Shown: positions 1 through 10,209 of the stretch, piece by piece
Position numbering within the stretch: position 1 is the first letter of the stretch
How the letters are laid out: every line of letters begins with the position of its first letter
From: Xenopus tropicalis
Lineage: Eukaryota; Chordata; Amphibia; Anura; Pipidae
DNA: 64,000 bases
NCBI RefSeq assembly: GCF_000004195.4
Contig: NC_030677.2
Location: forward strand, 198,857,872 to 198,921,871
Reading direction: 5' to 3'
Notes under the pieces: generated by a model
Database searches by the model: none
Told to the model about the DNA's origin: nothing
What the model saw: only the letters and a program-made list of their open reading frames with translations
Made by a program: the position numbers and the translations under genes

Positions 1-173
1 GACACTAGCAACCAGATAGCTGCCGAAATTCCAAACTGGAGCACTAATAAACAATAAGCTAAATAGTTCCATAACCACAAATAATGAGAAATGAAGACCA
101 ACTGCAAACTGTCTCAGAATAGCACTCTTTACATAATACTAGAAATTACTTTAAAGGTGAACAACCCCTTAAT
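1..173. mobile_element. TTAA-type MITE fragment (family of 4376 and 63470)
   Basis: The segment runs from an AGCAACCAGATAGCTGC core to an end reading TTTAAAGGTGAACAACCCC followed by TTAA. The same core and end recur at 4376-4712 and, inverted, at 63470-63700. TTAA-flanked short elements with AAAGG-type ends are known in Xenopus as T2/Kolobok-like MITEs; membership here is by eye. The left end is cut by the window edge. No coding capacity. Confidence 0.55.
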
Positions 174-198
174 TACCAATGGCTCCATGGCCATTGTG

Positions 199-592
199 AT
201 ACGAGTTGTAACAGTCGCCTAGGGCACTAACTCTTGATTTTAAAAGTTTGAGCTTATCTCTGCTAATGTGAATTTACTGCCAGGTATTTAACTAATATCA
301 ATATATTAAGTACATTTTGTATGTTACAAGTGTAAGTGCGGGAGGGTGATTGACACTGGTTCCCTGAAGCAACACCAACAAGCCAATAGTTATCCCAGCT
401 AGTTCTGAGACAAATCTCTGCGTACAGATAGAATATGTCTAATTAGGAATCCACAGATGCACTTACCCCCCTACAGGACTGTGTGTGTGAGTGTGTGTAT
501 GACAAAATGTCAGTCTTTGTGTCTTTGTAGACTACTAAATCTCTAAAGCAGCTCCAGGGCCTTTGCCACATAAGCACATGGACTTCATCATA
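199..592 (+). repeat. Direct repeat, copy 1 (partner at 2858-3262)
   Basis: A stretch of about 0.4 kb starting GATACGAGTTGTAACAGTCG is repeated in the same orientation 2.66 kb downstream with only scattered substitutions and small indels. Both copies end at a shared CACATGGACTTCATCA. This copy lacks about 20 bases near its end that copy 2 has, and has about 10 bases (CTCTGCGTAC region) that copy 2 lacks. It could be a tandem segmental duplication or two copies of an unrecognised dispersed element. No TG...CA ends or target duplications show it to be an LTR pair. Confidence 0.8.
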
Positions 593-1667
593 GTTACATA
601 GTTACATAGGGTTGAAGTTCAACCCAAGTTCAACCCATCCAAGTAAACCCAGCACACCTAACCCACACTTACCAATCTATACACTCACATACATAAACTA
701 TATATACAACCACTAATACTAACTGTAGATATTAGTATCACAATAGCCTTGGATATTCTGATTGTTCAAGAACTCATCCAGGCCCCTCTTAAAGGCATTA
801 ACAGAATCTGCCATTACAGCATCACTAGGAAGGGCATTCCCCAACCTCACTGCCCTCACCGTGAGGAACCCCCTACCCAACATCCCCCGGCAGGGCATTC
901 CCCAACCCCCTCACTGCCCTCACCGTGAGGAACCCCCTACCCAACATCCCCCGGCAGGGCATTCCCCAACCCCCTCACTGCCCTCACCGTGAGGAACCCC
1001 CTACCCAACATCCCCCGGCAGGGCATTCCCCAACCCCACTGCCCTCACCGTGAGGAACCCCCTACCCAACATCCCCCGGCAGGGCATTCCCCAACCCCCT
1101 CACTGCCCTCACCGTGAGGCACCCCCTACCCAACATCCCCCGGCAGGGCATTCCCCAACCTCACTGCCCTCACCGTGAGGAACCCCCTACCCAACATCCC
1201 CCGGCAGGGCATTCCCCAACCCCACTGCCCTCACCGTGAGGAACCCCCTACCCAACATCCCCCGGCAGGGCATTCCCCAACCCCACTGCCCTCACCGTGA
1301 GGAACCCCCTACCCAACATCCCCCGGCAGGGCATTCCCCAACCCCCTCACTGCCCTCACCGTGAGGAACCCCCTACCCAACATCCCCCGGCAGGGCATTC
1401 CCCAACCTCACTGCCCTCACCGTGAGGAACCCCCTACCCAACATCTCCAGGCAGGGCATTCCCCAACCTCCCTGCCCTCACCGTGAGGAACCCCCTACCC
1501 AACATCCCCCGGCAGGGCATTCCCCAACCTCACTGCCCTCACCGTGAGGAACCCCCTACCCAACATCCCCCGGCAGGGCATTCCCCAACCTGCCTGCCCT
1601 CACCGTGAGGAACCCCCTACCCAACATCCCCCGGCAGGGCATTCCCCAACCCCCTACCCAACAAATG
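592..1667 (-). mobile_element. CR1-like LINE 3' end carrying a 61-bp array
   Basis: The segment begins with TAGTTACATAGTTACATAGG, the A/T/C-rich tail seen at the 3' end of the CR1-like LINEs in this window, and continues with text shared with 49534-51008 and 21840-21957 (CAATAGCCTTGGATATTCTG, AACTCATCCAGGCCCCTCTT). Read on the minus strand this is the last codons and 3' UTR of a LINE reverse-transcriptase ORF. The copy is 5' truncated: beyond the tandem array there is no more LINE sequence. Confidence 0.7.
832..1661. repeat. 61-bp minisatellite (about 13.5 copies) inside LINE
   Basis: Units run from GGGCATTCCCCAACC to CATCCCCCGGCA, with lengths of 61 or 64 depending on an extra CCC. They differ by few substitutions. 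The first half unit is continuous with single-copy LINE text, so the array arose by expansion of LINE sequence. Open reading frames across it are a by-product of near-multiples of three and are not genes. Confidence 0.93.
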
Positions 1668-1699
1668 TTCATTCCAGTCACAGGTATGAACATTTGTTG
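1659..1699. repeat. Perfect 14-bp inverted repeat at array end
   Basis: Arms CAACAAATGTTCAT and ATGAACATTTGTTG flank a 13-base spacer. The left arm overlaps the last partial unit of the 61-bp array, so the array's edge coincides with a hairpin. Confidence 0.8.
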
Positions 1700-1977
1700 A
1701 GCTTGTGTTGAAGGATTTAATGCCAAATATGCTTGTCCTTTTCTGCAGGCATTTGTATTTTTTTACTTTATCTACTATTTTTCCTTTCATGATATGCCTC
1801 CCTCTCTAAGTGGCCCCTGGCTGCAGAGTGTCACTAAGTGATTCACCAACATGTTTAACTCCCAATTATACCTTCTGGCTGGTTTCTGAAATGTGAGTTT
1901 CAAAATTTACGGTACCTACAGGAAAGGTTTTAGAAGAACCGTGGCATGTTTTGAGCATATGGCTGAATGGCCTAGGC

Positions 1978-2249
1978 CAGTGATCCCCAACCAGTGGCTC
2001 GGGGGCAACATGTTGCTCACCAATCCCTTGGATGTTGCTCCCAGTGGCCTCAAAGTGCTTCTTTTTGAATTCCTGACATAAAGACCATGAGTACTGCCAA
2101 ACAAAGCCCCCTGTTCTACCACTGACTACCAAACAACCAATCACAGCCCTTATTGGTTACCCCCTAGTAACTTTTTTCATGCTTGGGTTGCTTCCTTACT
2201 TTTTTTATATTTAAATGTTGCTCATGGGTAAAAAGGTTGGGGACCCCTG
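1978..2249. mobile_element. hAT-like foldback MITE (GATCCCCAACC ends)
   Basis: Ends are CAGTGATCCCCAACC and GGTTGGGGACCCCTG, inverted to each other, with inner text (AACATGTTGCTC, GGATGTTGCTCCCAGTGGCC) shared with copies at 30622 and 34457. Ends of the CAG...CTG type suggest hAT ancestry. The eight bases on each side agree only in their first four (GCCT), so a target duplication is not secure. Confidence 0.6.
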
Positions 2250-2857
2250 GCCTCGTTGGATCAGAGGTGTAACCAAAAACGTCTTCATTTTGGTTTTAGA
2301 CTTCTCTCTTCTCATCTGGTTCATTTCTTCCTCATGGTTGTCTTGCCTTCTCTTTAACAAACAATAACGACTTTTCCATTTCTGTTATATTTTCCCTATT
2401 AAGAGACTGGCAATAAATATTATTTTTACCCAACCTTATTGCCCAGCCTTAGCTTTTATCTGCCTTCATTCTGTATTCGCCTCTCCTATCAGTTCCGTTC
2501 ATGTGGAACCCATGCTGACAGGTTTAAGCAAGGCTGGTGACAAACAAAATCCATAGTTTAAAAGGAAAATATAAGCTTCTGACAGCCGATGGCTTGAAAG
2601 GAGTTTTATATCATAATTGGAATCTCAACCCATGTACGCATGGATCAAATATGTTGTGCGCTGACCTTGTCCAATAAAGGCTCCTGATATATCATATAAT
2701 GCGGCCTGAAATCAAATCGGCAATCTCTCAAGGCTAGGCAATTAGCATTGACATGGATGATATCCTCAAAAGCTTGGCATGTGAAGTTTCTAATAAAAAT
2801 ACATTTGTTTAAACAGGTTACACGATATTCTTGGGGAAGGGAACCTTTATGAAGTTG
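2250..2857. other. Single-copy DNA, no gene seen
   Basis: No repeat family recognised and no ORF of note. The stretch from about 2570 to 2790 is not low-complexity and contains palindrome-like TCCTGATATATCATATAATG, so it could be a non-coding conserved element, but nothing in the sequence proves that. Confidence 0.35.
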
Positions 2858-3262
2858 ATACGAGTTGTAACAGTCGCCTAGGGCACTAACTCTTGATTTT
2901 AAAAGTTTGAGCTTATCTCTGCTAATGTGAATTTACTGCCAGGTATTTAACTAATATCAGTATATTAAGTACATTTTGTATGTTACAAGTGTAAGTGCGG
3001 GAGGGTGATTGACACTGGTTCCCTGAAGCAACAACAACAAGTCAATAGTTATCCCAGCTAGTTCTGAGACAAATAGAATATGTCAAATTAGGAGTCCACA
3101 GATGCACTTACCCCCCTACAGGACTGTGTGTGTGAGTGTGTGTATGACAAAATGTCAGTCTTTGTGTCTTTGTGTCTCTACTGAATCTCTCAAGCAGGTG
3201 GGTAGTTATCTCCACTACTAGCTCCAGGGCATTTGCCACATAAGCACATGGACTTCATCACT
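2858..3262 (+). repeat. Direct repeat, copy 2 (partner at 199-592)
   Basis: Matches 199-592 from GATACGAGTTG to GGACTTCATCA. It carries an extra segment (CAGGTGGGTAGTTATCTCCA region) near its right end and lacks a short piece around CTCTGCGTACAGATAG. Copy 1 is followed at once by LINE sequence, copy 2 by unrelated single-copy DNA. Confidence 0.8.
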
Positions 3263-3590
3263 CAGTTCATTACCCAACTTTCCCTATTCCATTTCTCCCA
3301 CCTATTAGAGCCCTTGTTACATTCACTCAATATCTTCTCATATTTACCATTCCACTTCCAGCAATTAGGGGGCCTGCAAATCTGACCTCTTCACTGGGCA
3401 GCCACTGGCAGAGGACAAGTGGTGAGTGCAGAAGGGACACTTTAGGTTAAAATAAGTAGTAACAAGTGGAAGGGCAGGGTGGTTGGTCTGGATCTAGGCC
3501 ACAACAACAAATTTGCCATTTTGGGTGAAGACGGGCGTATAGCTCTGAACTGGCATGTATGGAGCAAACCAACTCTCAGAACACCCTGGG
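3263..3590. other. Single-copy DNA, no gene seen
   Basis: No recognised repeat and no supported coding region. The 3479-3661 ORF overlaps the LINE relic that follows but is in the wrong frame for it. Confidence 0.3.
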
Positions 3591-3850
3591 GGGCAGCTGC
3601 TCTTCTTTACGCTAGAGAAGAGGCGCTTAAGGGGAGACATGATAACATGGGGGCCATATAATTAAACCTTTGATGCTTCATTCACCAGTTGGTGCTTCTG
3701 GGAGACACAAGGGCATCCACTGAGATTAGAAGAAAAGAGGTTCCAGCGAGAGCTATAAAATTAGAGAATTTTCACGCCTGATGTAGTTGTACTTGCAGAT
3801 ATTGTAGATAGCTTCAAACGAGGATTTGAAGTTGGCCCAGGAACTTGACC
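3591..3850 (+). pseudogene. Decayed CR1-like LINE reverse-transcriptase C-terminus
   Basis: Plus-strand frames give three pieces in order that match the C-terminal part of the LINE ORF at 17823-18311: LEKRRLRGDMIT (near 3615), TQGHPLRLEEKRF (near 3702) and DVVVLADIVDSFKRGFE (near 3780). The pieces are in different frames and separated by stops, so the copy is dead and older than the one at 18 kb. The region after the RT catalytic core in CR1/jockey-type LINEs has this RxRLRGD pattern. No catalytic motif is present. Confidence 0.7.
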
Positions 3851-3885
3851 AACTGCCATCTTGGAATGCTTTTGACTACAGGAGG

Positions 3886-4368
3886 CAGGGCTGGAACTAG
3901 AGGCAGGCAGTAGAGGCACATGACTAGGGCGCAATGTTTGGTGGGCACTAAGCACCTACCTCTTGTCTGCCTACCCCTACTCCAAGCACTCCAGTCCCAC
4001 TCATGATCCCCCTCCCGCCCCCATTCTTGCACTCTTCCAGTGCTTGCTCATCTCTTCACCCCCACCTCACTGTCATCACTGCCGGCCGAGTTGCTTAGGG
4101 TGCCCAGGAGGCATCACTTTTGCTTCTCTGGTGAGTAGTGATGAGGCAACAAAGGCCTGGGCCTAGGGCGGCAGAAATTTAGGGACGGCATGCCGCCCAG
4201 CCGCAATGTTATTTTGCCCGCATACAGAGCAATCGGGACCGGATGTGCAGAAACTTTAGCGTGTCCGCTCCCCACTGCTCCGTATGAGTAGGAGCGGGGT
4301 TGCGGGTCGGTCAAGGTGGCAGCAAAAGGGGGTGGCCTCGGGGCACCCTATTCAGAAATCCAGCCCTG
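3886..4368. mobile_element. hAT-like foldback element (CAGGGCTGGA ends)
   Basis: Ends CAGGGCTGGAACTAG and TCCAGCCCTG are inverted repeats, and the next bases (AGGCAGGCAG, CTAGGGCGCAA) are shared with the intact hAT MITE at 38014-38296. No 8-bp duplication is visible here, which fits an older copy. Interior is GC-rich and non-coding. Confidence 0.6.
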
Positions 4369-4375
4369 TTCTCTC

Positions 4376-4712
4376 TCCTGTTTGGAGTTTTAGCAGCTAT
4401 CTGGTTGCTAGGAACCAAATTACCTTAGCATCCCGAGAGTGGTTTGAATGAGAGACTAATATATGAACAGGAAAGGACGTAAGCTGAGAAATAAGGTATA
4501 AAAAGTGACAATAACAATAAAACTGTAGTCTCTCAGAGCAATAGTTTTGGCTGCCGGGTCAGTGACCCCCATTTGAAAGCTGCAAAGAGTCAGAAGAAAA
4601 AGGCAAATGATTAAAAAACTATAAATAATGAAGACCAATGGAAAAGTTGCTTAGAATTGTCCATTCTATAACATACTAAAAGTCAACTTAAAGGTGACCC
4701 ACCCCCTTAAGC
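4376..4712. mobile_element. TTAA-type MITE (family of 1-173)
   Basis: Contains the GCAGCTATCTGGTTGCTAGG core, ATGAAGACCAATGGAAAAGT, and an end reading TTAAAGGTGACCCACCCCC followed by TTAA. Same family as the copies at the window's two ends. Non-coding. Confidence 0.6.
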
Positions 4713-5456
4713 AGAGAGGCGTCAGGAGAGGCTTCCTGCATCAGTAACTGAAACATTTGCCTATTAAACTGTTAATATCATGAAATGGCAAAGAAAAACA
4801 GTCAATTGATGTAATTGCATTGTGTACAGCAATGTGTATATGTAAAGAGCCTGTGATTAATTAATGAATCCCATTAAGTTGTGTACGTGGGAATATGTGC
4901 CCTTTAGGCCCAAGCGGATCAGTTAGGCATCGTAGCTACAACTGCAAATAAGCAGAAAGGTCACTGAACCCACCTATCAGGTGATAATGGCACCTCTGGG
5001 GCGAGCGGCGCTGCTTGACATTGACGGCAACTGGAAGAGACCTGCAGAGTCTCCGTGCCACTATGACTAGTGACAGGCACAGAGATATTCTTCCGTATTC
5101 ATCTCTAGGTAATAAATAGTCTCTTTTTATGGACTGAGAAGATTTTTTACATCCTTCTCAAAATGACTGTGTTTCTATGTGGCCCCTGGGATCCCATAGA
5201 GCGGCACTGGCGGCAAAACACAGAAATCAAAGGAATCTTTCATGGAGGCCTCAGATATTTCTGGTCAATGTTTTTTGTAAATAATCATTTTGTTTGTGAA
5301 CATCTAGAGGAAAATATTTGCAGCCGAGTCTTATACAGTATAACATACACTGTATTATTTCCCTTTCCTTGTAAATAAAAGGTAACAAAATAAATGTGCT
5401 TGTATAGTGACAATATTTGTACCATTTATATTGGCACACCTGGGGGAATTTGAAAA
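4713..5456. other. Unassigned DNA, no gene seen
   Basis: No repeat family recognised. The 71-codon ORF at 5163-5378 has no recognisable motif and is of a length expected by chance in this AT-rich DNA. Confidence 0.3.
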
Positions 5457-7418
5457 CAGGTATGGGACCTGTTTGGATCTCAAGATCTTAAAGCTACTTA
5501 CAAATCATATAAACATGAAATAAACCCAATAGGACTGTTCTGCCCCCAATAAGGGGTAATTATATCTTAGTTGGGATCAAGTACAGGTACTGTTTTATTA
5601 TTACAGAGAAAAGGGAATCATTTAACCATGAAATAAACCCAATAGGGCTGTTCTGCCCCAATAAGGGGTAATTATATCTTAGTTGGGATCAAGTACAGGT
5701 ACTGTTTTATTATTACAGAGAAAAGGGAATCATTTAACCATGAAATAAACCCAATAGGACTGTTCTGCCCCCAATTAGGGGTAATTATATCTTAGTTGGG
5801 ATCAAGTACAGGTACTGTTTTATTATTACAGAGAAAAGGGAATCATTTAACCATGAAATAAACCCAATAGGGCTGTTCTGCCCCAATAAGGGGTAATTAT
5901 ATATTAGTTGGGATCAAGTACAGGTACTGTTTTATTATTACAGAGAAAAGGGAATCATTTAACCATGAAATAAACCCAATAGGACTGTTCTGCCCCCAAT
6001 AAGGGGTAATTATATCTTAGTTGGGATCAAGTACAGGTACTGTTTTATTATTACAGAGAAAAGGGAATCATTTAACCATGAAATAAACCCAATAGGACTG
6101 TTCTGCCCCCAATTAGGGGTAATTATATCTTAGTTGGGATCAAGTACAGGTACTGTTTTATTATTACAGAGAAAAGGGAATCATTTAACCATGAAATAAA
6201 CCCAATAGGGCTGTTCTGCCCCAATAAGGGGTAATTATATCTTAGTTGGGATCAAGTACAGGTACTGTTTTATTATTACAGAGAAAAGGGAATCATTTAA
6301 CCATGAAATAAACCCAATAGGACTGTTCTGCCCCCAATAAGGGGTAATTATATCTTAGTTGGGATCAAGTACAGGTACTGTTTTATTATTACAGAGAAAA
6401 GGGAATCATTTAACCATGAAATAAACCCAATAGGACTGTTCTGCCCCCAATTAGGGGTAATTATATCTTAGTTGGGATCAAGTACAGGTACTGTTTTATT
6501 ATTACAGAGAAAAGGGAATCATTTAACCATGAAATAAACCCAATAGGGCTGTTCTGCCCCAATAAGGGGTAATTATATCTTAGTTGGGATCAAGTACAGG
6601 TACTGTTTTATTATTACAGAGAAAAGGGAATCATTTAACCATGAAATAAACCCAATAGGGCTGTTCTGCCCCAATAAGGGGTAATTATATCTTAGTTGGG
6701 ATCAAGTACAGGTACTGTTTTATTATTACAGAGAAAAGGGAATCATTTAACCATTAAATAAACCCAATAGGGCTGTTCTGCCCCCAATAAAGGGTAATTA
6801 TATCTTAGTTGGGATCAAGTACAGGTACTGTTTTATTATTACAGAGAAAAGGGAATCATTTAACCATGAAATAAACCCAATAGGGCTGTTCTGCCCCAAT
6901 AAGGGGTAATTATATCTTAGTTGGGATCAAGTACAGGTACTGTTTTATTATTACAGAGAAAAGGGAATCATTTAACCATTAAATAAACCCAATAGGGCTG
7001 TTCTGCCCCCAATAAAGGGTAATTATATCTTAGTTGGGATCAAGTACAGGTACTGTTTTATTATTACAGAGAAAAGGGAATCATTTAACCATGAAATAAA
7101 CCCAATAGGACTGTTCTGCCCCCAATAAGGGGTAATTATATCTTAGTTGGGATCAAGTACAGGTACTGTTTTATTATTACAGAGAAAAGGGAATCATTTA
7201 ACCATTAAATAAACCCAATAGGGCTGTTCTGCCCCCAATAAGGGGTAATTATATCTTAGTTGGGATCAAGTACAGGTACTGTTTTATTATTAAGGGGAAA
7301 AAGCAATAATTTTTTAAAAATGAATGATTTGCTTATAATGGAGTCTATGGGAGATGAGCCTTCTCGTAATTCAGAGCTTTCTGGACAACAGGTTTCCAGA
7401 TAACAGATTCCATACCTG
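5457..7418 (+). mobile_element. CAGGTATGGG MITE swollen by a 113-bp array (copy 1)
   Basis: The element starts CAGGTATGGGACCTG and ends GATTCCATACCTG. The right flank is TA and the left flank AA, so the TA target duplication expected from other copies (40812, 52068) is decayed on one side. Between the ends lie the usual single-copy arms (TGGAGTCTATGGGAGA, GATAACAGATT) and a tandem array. TA targets suggest a Tc1/mariner-type transposase, which I cannot confirm because there is no coding sequence. Confidence 0.75.
5517..7310 (+). repeat. 113-bp tandem array, 16 copies
   Basis: Units start GAAATAAACCCAATAGG and end AATCATTTAACCAT; length is 112 or 113 depending on CCCC or CCCCC. Variants can be told apart: A (GGACTG, CCCCC, AATAAGG), B (GGGCTG, CCCC), C (GGACTG, CCCCC, AATTAGG), D (ATTAAATAAA, AATAAAGG). 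Their order shows higher-order copying, with A-C-B appearing twice running and B-D twice running. No spacers are present, so this is not CRISPR-like. Confidence 0.95.
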
Positions 7419-7485
7419 TATCCTACTATTGTTTGTGGGGAGACACTTATTAGTAATAAGCAATTATTATAACTGAAAACATCAG

Positions 7486-7684
7486 TAGTGATGGGCAAAA
7501 TTTATTGGCAGTCATGGATCCATGGCAAATTTCCATGTTTTGCCATTGGCCGCAAAAATTCACGTGGAAAAATTGTCACCAGCATCATTTTCTGTGTTTC
7601 GAAATTTTTTTTACCATTTCTTTGAAACAATTCACAACTTTTTCACCGAAGCGAAACAGGACAGATTCGCTCATCACTACTGTT
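7486..7684. mobile_element. TAGTGATG...CATCACTA MITE
   Basis: Ends TAGTGATGGGCAAAATT and ATTCGCTCATCACTA are inverted. Inner text (GGCAGTCATGGATCCATGG, CGAAACAGGACAGATTCGC) is shared with copies at 8476, 20511, 24095, 27716, 37773 and 60213. The family looks hAT-like by end structure, but no clean 8-bp duplication is seen here. Confidence 0.65.
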
Positions 7685-7944
7685 AAGTCACCGAGGAGTT
7701 CCATGACCACGAGGCCGAAGGCCGAGTGCTTTTATACAGGCAACTTCTAATATCCTCGTATTTTACAACAGGGGGGACTTTATTTATTATGATATACAAG
7801 TTTTAGTGAGTCATGTGACAGAAATTACATCACTAACATCATTATAACTGATGACATCATCTTTACAAGGATATAATTTATTTTGGTCCCATAGGGAAAT
7901 TACCAAACTGTATATTATAGGTAATGTATTGCTGAATTACATTC
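7685..7944. repeat. Dispersed repeat with GAGGCCGAAGGCCGAG palindrome
   Basis: Contains CACGAGGCCGAAGGCCGAGT, a palindromic GC motif, then GCTTTTATACAGGCAACTTCTAATATCCT, which resembles the 130-bp units at 39834 (CTTCTAATATCCTTATCATTTACAG). Probably a frog dispersed repeat; class unknown. Confidence 0.4.
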
Positions 7945-8475
7945 CAGGTATGGCATCTATTATCCAAAATGCTTGGAACCTAGGGTTTTCCTGTTAAGGG
8001 ACTTTGGGCCTGATTCACTAAAGGGCGATAAAAATTATCGCACGCTTTTTCGCGTTAAAAAACGCAAAATAACTTGCGCCCGATTCACCATAGTATTATC
8101 GCGTGCGAAAAATCGCAATTTTCGCATGGGGTATTTCTCGCACTAGTTTTACCGTTTTGCGTTAATTTCCGCGCTGAAAAGAATACGATCGCATGATTCA
8201 CTATAACTTTTGCGCGCTAAATATCGCATTCGGCTATACGTAAATTAACACCTACTACAGGCAGGCGAAAAATTATACAAAAGTACAGTAAAGGATTTTT
8301 TGCAATAAAATATGGACTTACAGTGTTATTTATTCAAGTCTGTGTTTCCCCCAGAGTGACGCAGCCGCCAGTTTGCAGCGAAATGTTCATTTCTAATACA
8401 GTAATTTTCCGCAAGTATTGGCATGTATGGCTAACATGGCGTGCGTTCATTTGCGCAACTATTTCTATTTGGCTA

Positions 8476-8772
8476 CAAGTGATGAAATGTTTCGCCAGGC
8501 ATGGATTCGCAGCAAATTTTTGGACGTGCGTTGAATTTTTTCGCGGCGGATTTTTTCATGCGTTTCGCAAAACAATCCGCCAATGGCAAAACGCATGAAA
8601 AAATTCGCCACGCAAAAATTCACCGCACATCCACAAATTGATACAAGTGTCAAAAAATAATAGTCACGGGCAACAATTTTTTTGCCCGCACAACATTTTT
8701 GCCGTTTCGTGGATCTTTTGAAAGATTTGCTAATTTTTCACTAAAGAAACCAGAACACATTTGCTCATCACT
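8476..8772. mobile_element. Nested TAGTGATG-type MITE
   Basis: Starts AAGTGATGAAATGTTTCGCC and ends TTTGCTCATCACTAG, with internal CAGGCATGGATTCGCAGC as in other family members. It lies inside the 8006-9117 element and so is younger than it. Short inverted stretches (TTTCGCAAAACAATCCGCCA) occur inside. Confidence 0.55.
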
Positions 8773-8905
8773 AGTGGCTACTATTTATAAGCATCTACTA
8801 TTTATATGCTACCATTTATATGCTACTATTTATATGTGGCTAATATTTATATACTCCATTTATATGCTTCGACAATTTTTATACACTATTTCCATTCATA
8901 TGCGG
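8773..8905 (+). repeat. Degenerate CTACTATTTATATG tandem repeat
   Basis: About eight imperfect units of the form TGCTACTATTTATA, 14-17 bases long, between the nested MITE and the right arm of the Harbinger-like element. Confidence 0.6.
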
Positions 8906-9164
8906 TGATTATTCGCGTAATTTAGCGCATGTACAGGCAAATACCGCATTGAAATAGTCTTTCGCGAGTTAAATAACGCTTGCAATATCGCGCGTAAAAA
9001 AGCGCGAGTATGCTTATAGTGAATCGTGCGAAAAATCGCCAAAATTAAGCAGCGGTAAAAATTTTAGCGCACAATAAGAATAGCGCACGTTTTATCGCCC
9101 TTTAGTGAATCAGGCCCTTTGTAGCTTCCTGGATATCGGATTTTCGGATAAGAGCCCATACCTG

Positions 9165-9987
9165 TACTAGAATTGTATCCCTTTGATGTCAAAGAAGGTT
9201 GATTGCATCAATGAACTTGCATGTTAATGTTAATTAAATTACCATTTTGCCAAGGAGAAGTGATATATGATTGTAACATCATATTGTAACAGATATGGTC
9301 TGAATGTGTAGCCTCAGAACTAGAATTAACAACTCATTGCTACTCTCTGGCCTTCTGCTGCACTCTAATTTACAAGTTAATAAATTACAGCAGTTTCAGT
9401 CCGGCCAATGACTAATGATCAGACATGCACTTGTAATAATTGTGTTGGACAATAAACCCATTAGGGGACCATTAACTGTCAGACCCTAACCCTTGTGTGA
9501 TGCCGGCGAACCTGCATTAGGGATACCCTGATCTTCATTATACCCTTTGGGGAGCTGGACATTTCTGTGGCAGTACCAAGAGCCACTACACTTAAGAAGC
9601 CAAACTAGTGGGACAGCATCAGAAGGATGCAGCAAGATCAAATAACATATTTGTTTTTGTTTTCTAACTCATAGGTGACTGTTCAAATCTAATTGCTGAT
9701 TGGTGATAAGGGCAACATGTGATGTTGGCTTACACATTATAATAAATATGCCCTTACTTGTTTACTATAAACACCAATGAGCTGCTTCTATGGGAAGTGG
9801 TTTCTATTTGGCTTTGTTTTACTGGGTCTATCAAGACACAATCCTACAACAGCACATAAATTTAGGATAGTAAGTCTTAACACTTGTTTAACCTTCATTG
9901 GGGCCCTTAATCCCACAATCTTGTTCTTAGGTACTGATTAATAAACATCCCCTGTCTTACAACCAGGGACTATAAGCAGTGTGGTTT
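9165..9987. other. Unassigned DNA, no gene seen
   Basis: No repeat family recognised with confidence, apart from a possible MITE-like AACATCATATTGTAAC stretch. No ORF above 60 codons. Confidence 0.3.
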
Positions 9988-10209
9988 ACATAGTAACATT
10001 GAAAGTTAGATTGAAAAAAGACGTATGTCCATCAAGTTCAACCATAATGCCTATATATAACCTGCCTAACTGCTAGTTGATCCAGAGGAAGGCAAAAAAC
10101 CCCATCTGAAGCCTCTCTAATTTGCAGCAGAGGGGAAAAAATTCCTTCCTGACTCCAACATGGCAATCGGACCAGTCCCTGGATCAACTAGACCTAAGAG
10201 CTATCTCCC

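Larger units (their letters stand above)
8006..9117. mobile_element. Harbinger-like foldback element, 1.1 kb, TTT duplication
   Basis: Ends GGGCCTGATTCACTAAAGGG and CCCTTTAGTGAATCAGGCCC are perfect inverted repeats; the similarity runs on as ATAAAAATTATCGC and GCGCACGTTTTATC. The element is flanked by TTT on both sides (8003-8005 and 9118-9120). A 3-bp duplication with G-rich ends fits PIF/Harbinger elements, which usually pick TWA. The arms are rich in CGC and TTTTCGC. No transposase ORF; it carries a nested MITE at 8476-8772. Confidence 0.7.
7945..9164. mobile_element. CAGGTATGG MITE split by a nested insertion
   Basis: Left arm (CAGGTATGGCATCTATTATCC) lies at 7945-8005 and right arm (GGATAAGAGCCCATACCTG) at 9118-9164. 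The two halves are separated by the 1.1-kb Harbinger-like element. No 113-bp array in this copy, which shows the short form of the same MITE family. Confidence 0.65.

Noticed and set aside
832..1661. Pro/His-rich ORFs across the 61-bp arrays (also 49699-50751)
   Set aside because: They exist because unit lengths are near multiples of three without stops. The sequence is LINE antisense and the frames shift between 61- and 64-base units.
199..3262. The 0.4-kb direct repeats as LTRs of a 3-kb element
   Set aside because: No TG...CA termini, primer site, purine tract or target duplication at the repeat ends, and the interior is a patchwork of unrelated elements.
5517..7310. CRISPR-like array of 113-bp repeats
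   Set aside because: Units are continuous with no unique spacers, lie inside a MITE, and the DNA is vertebrate.
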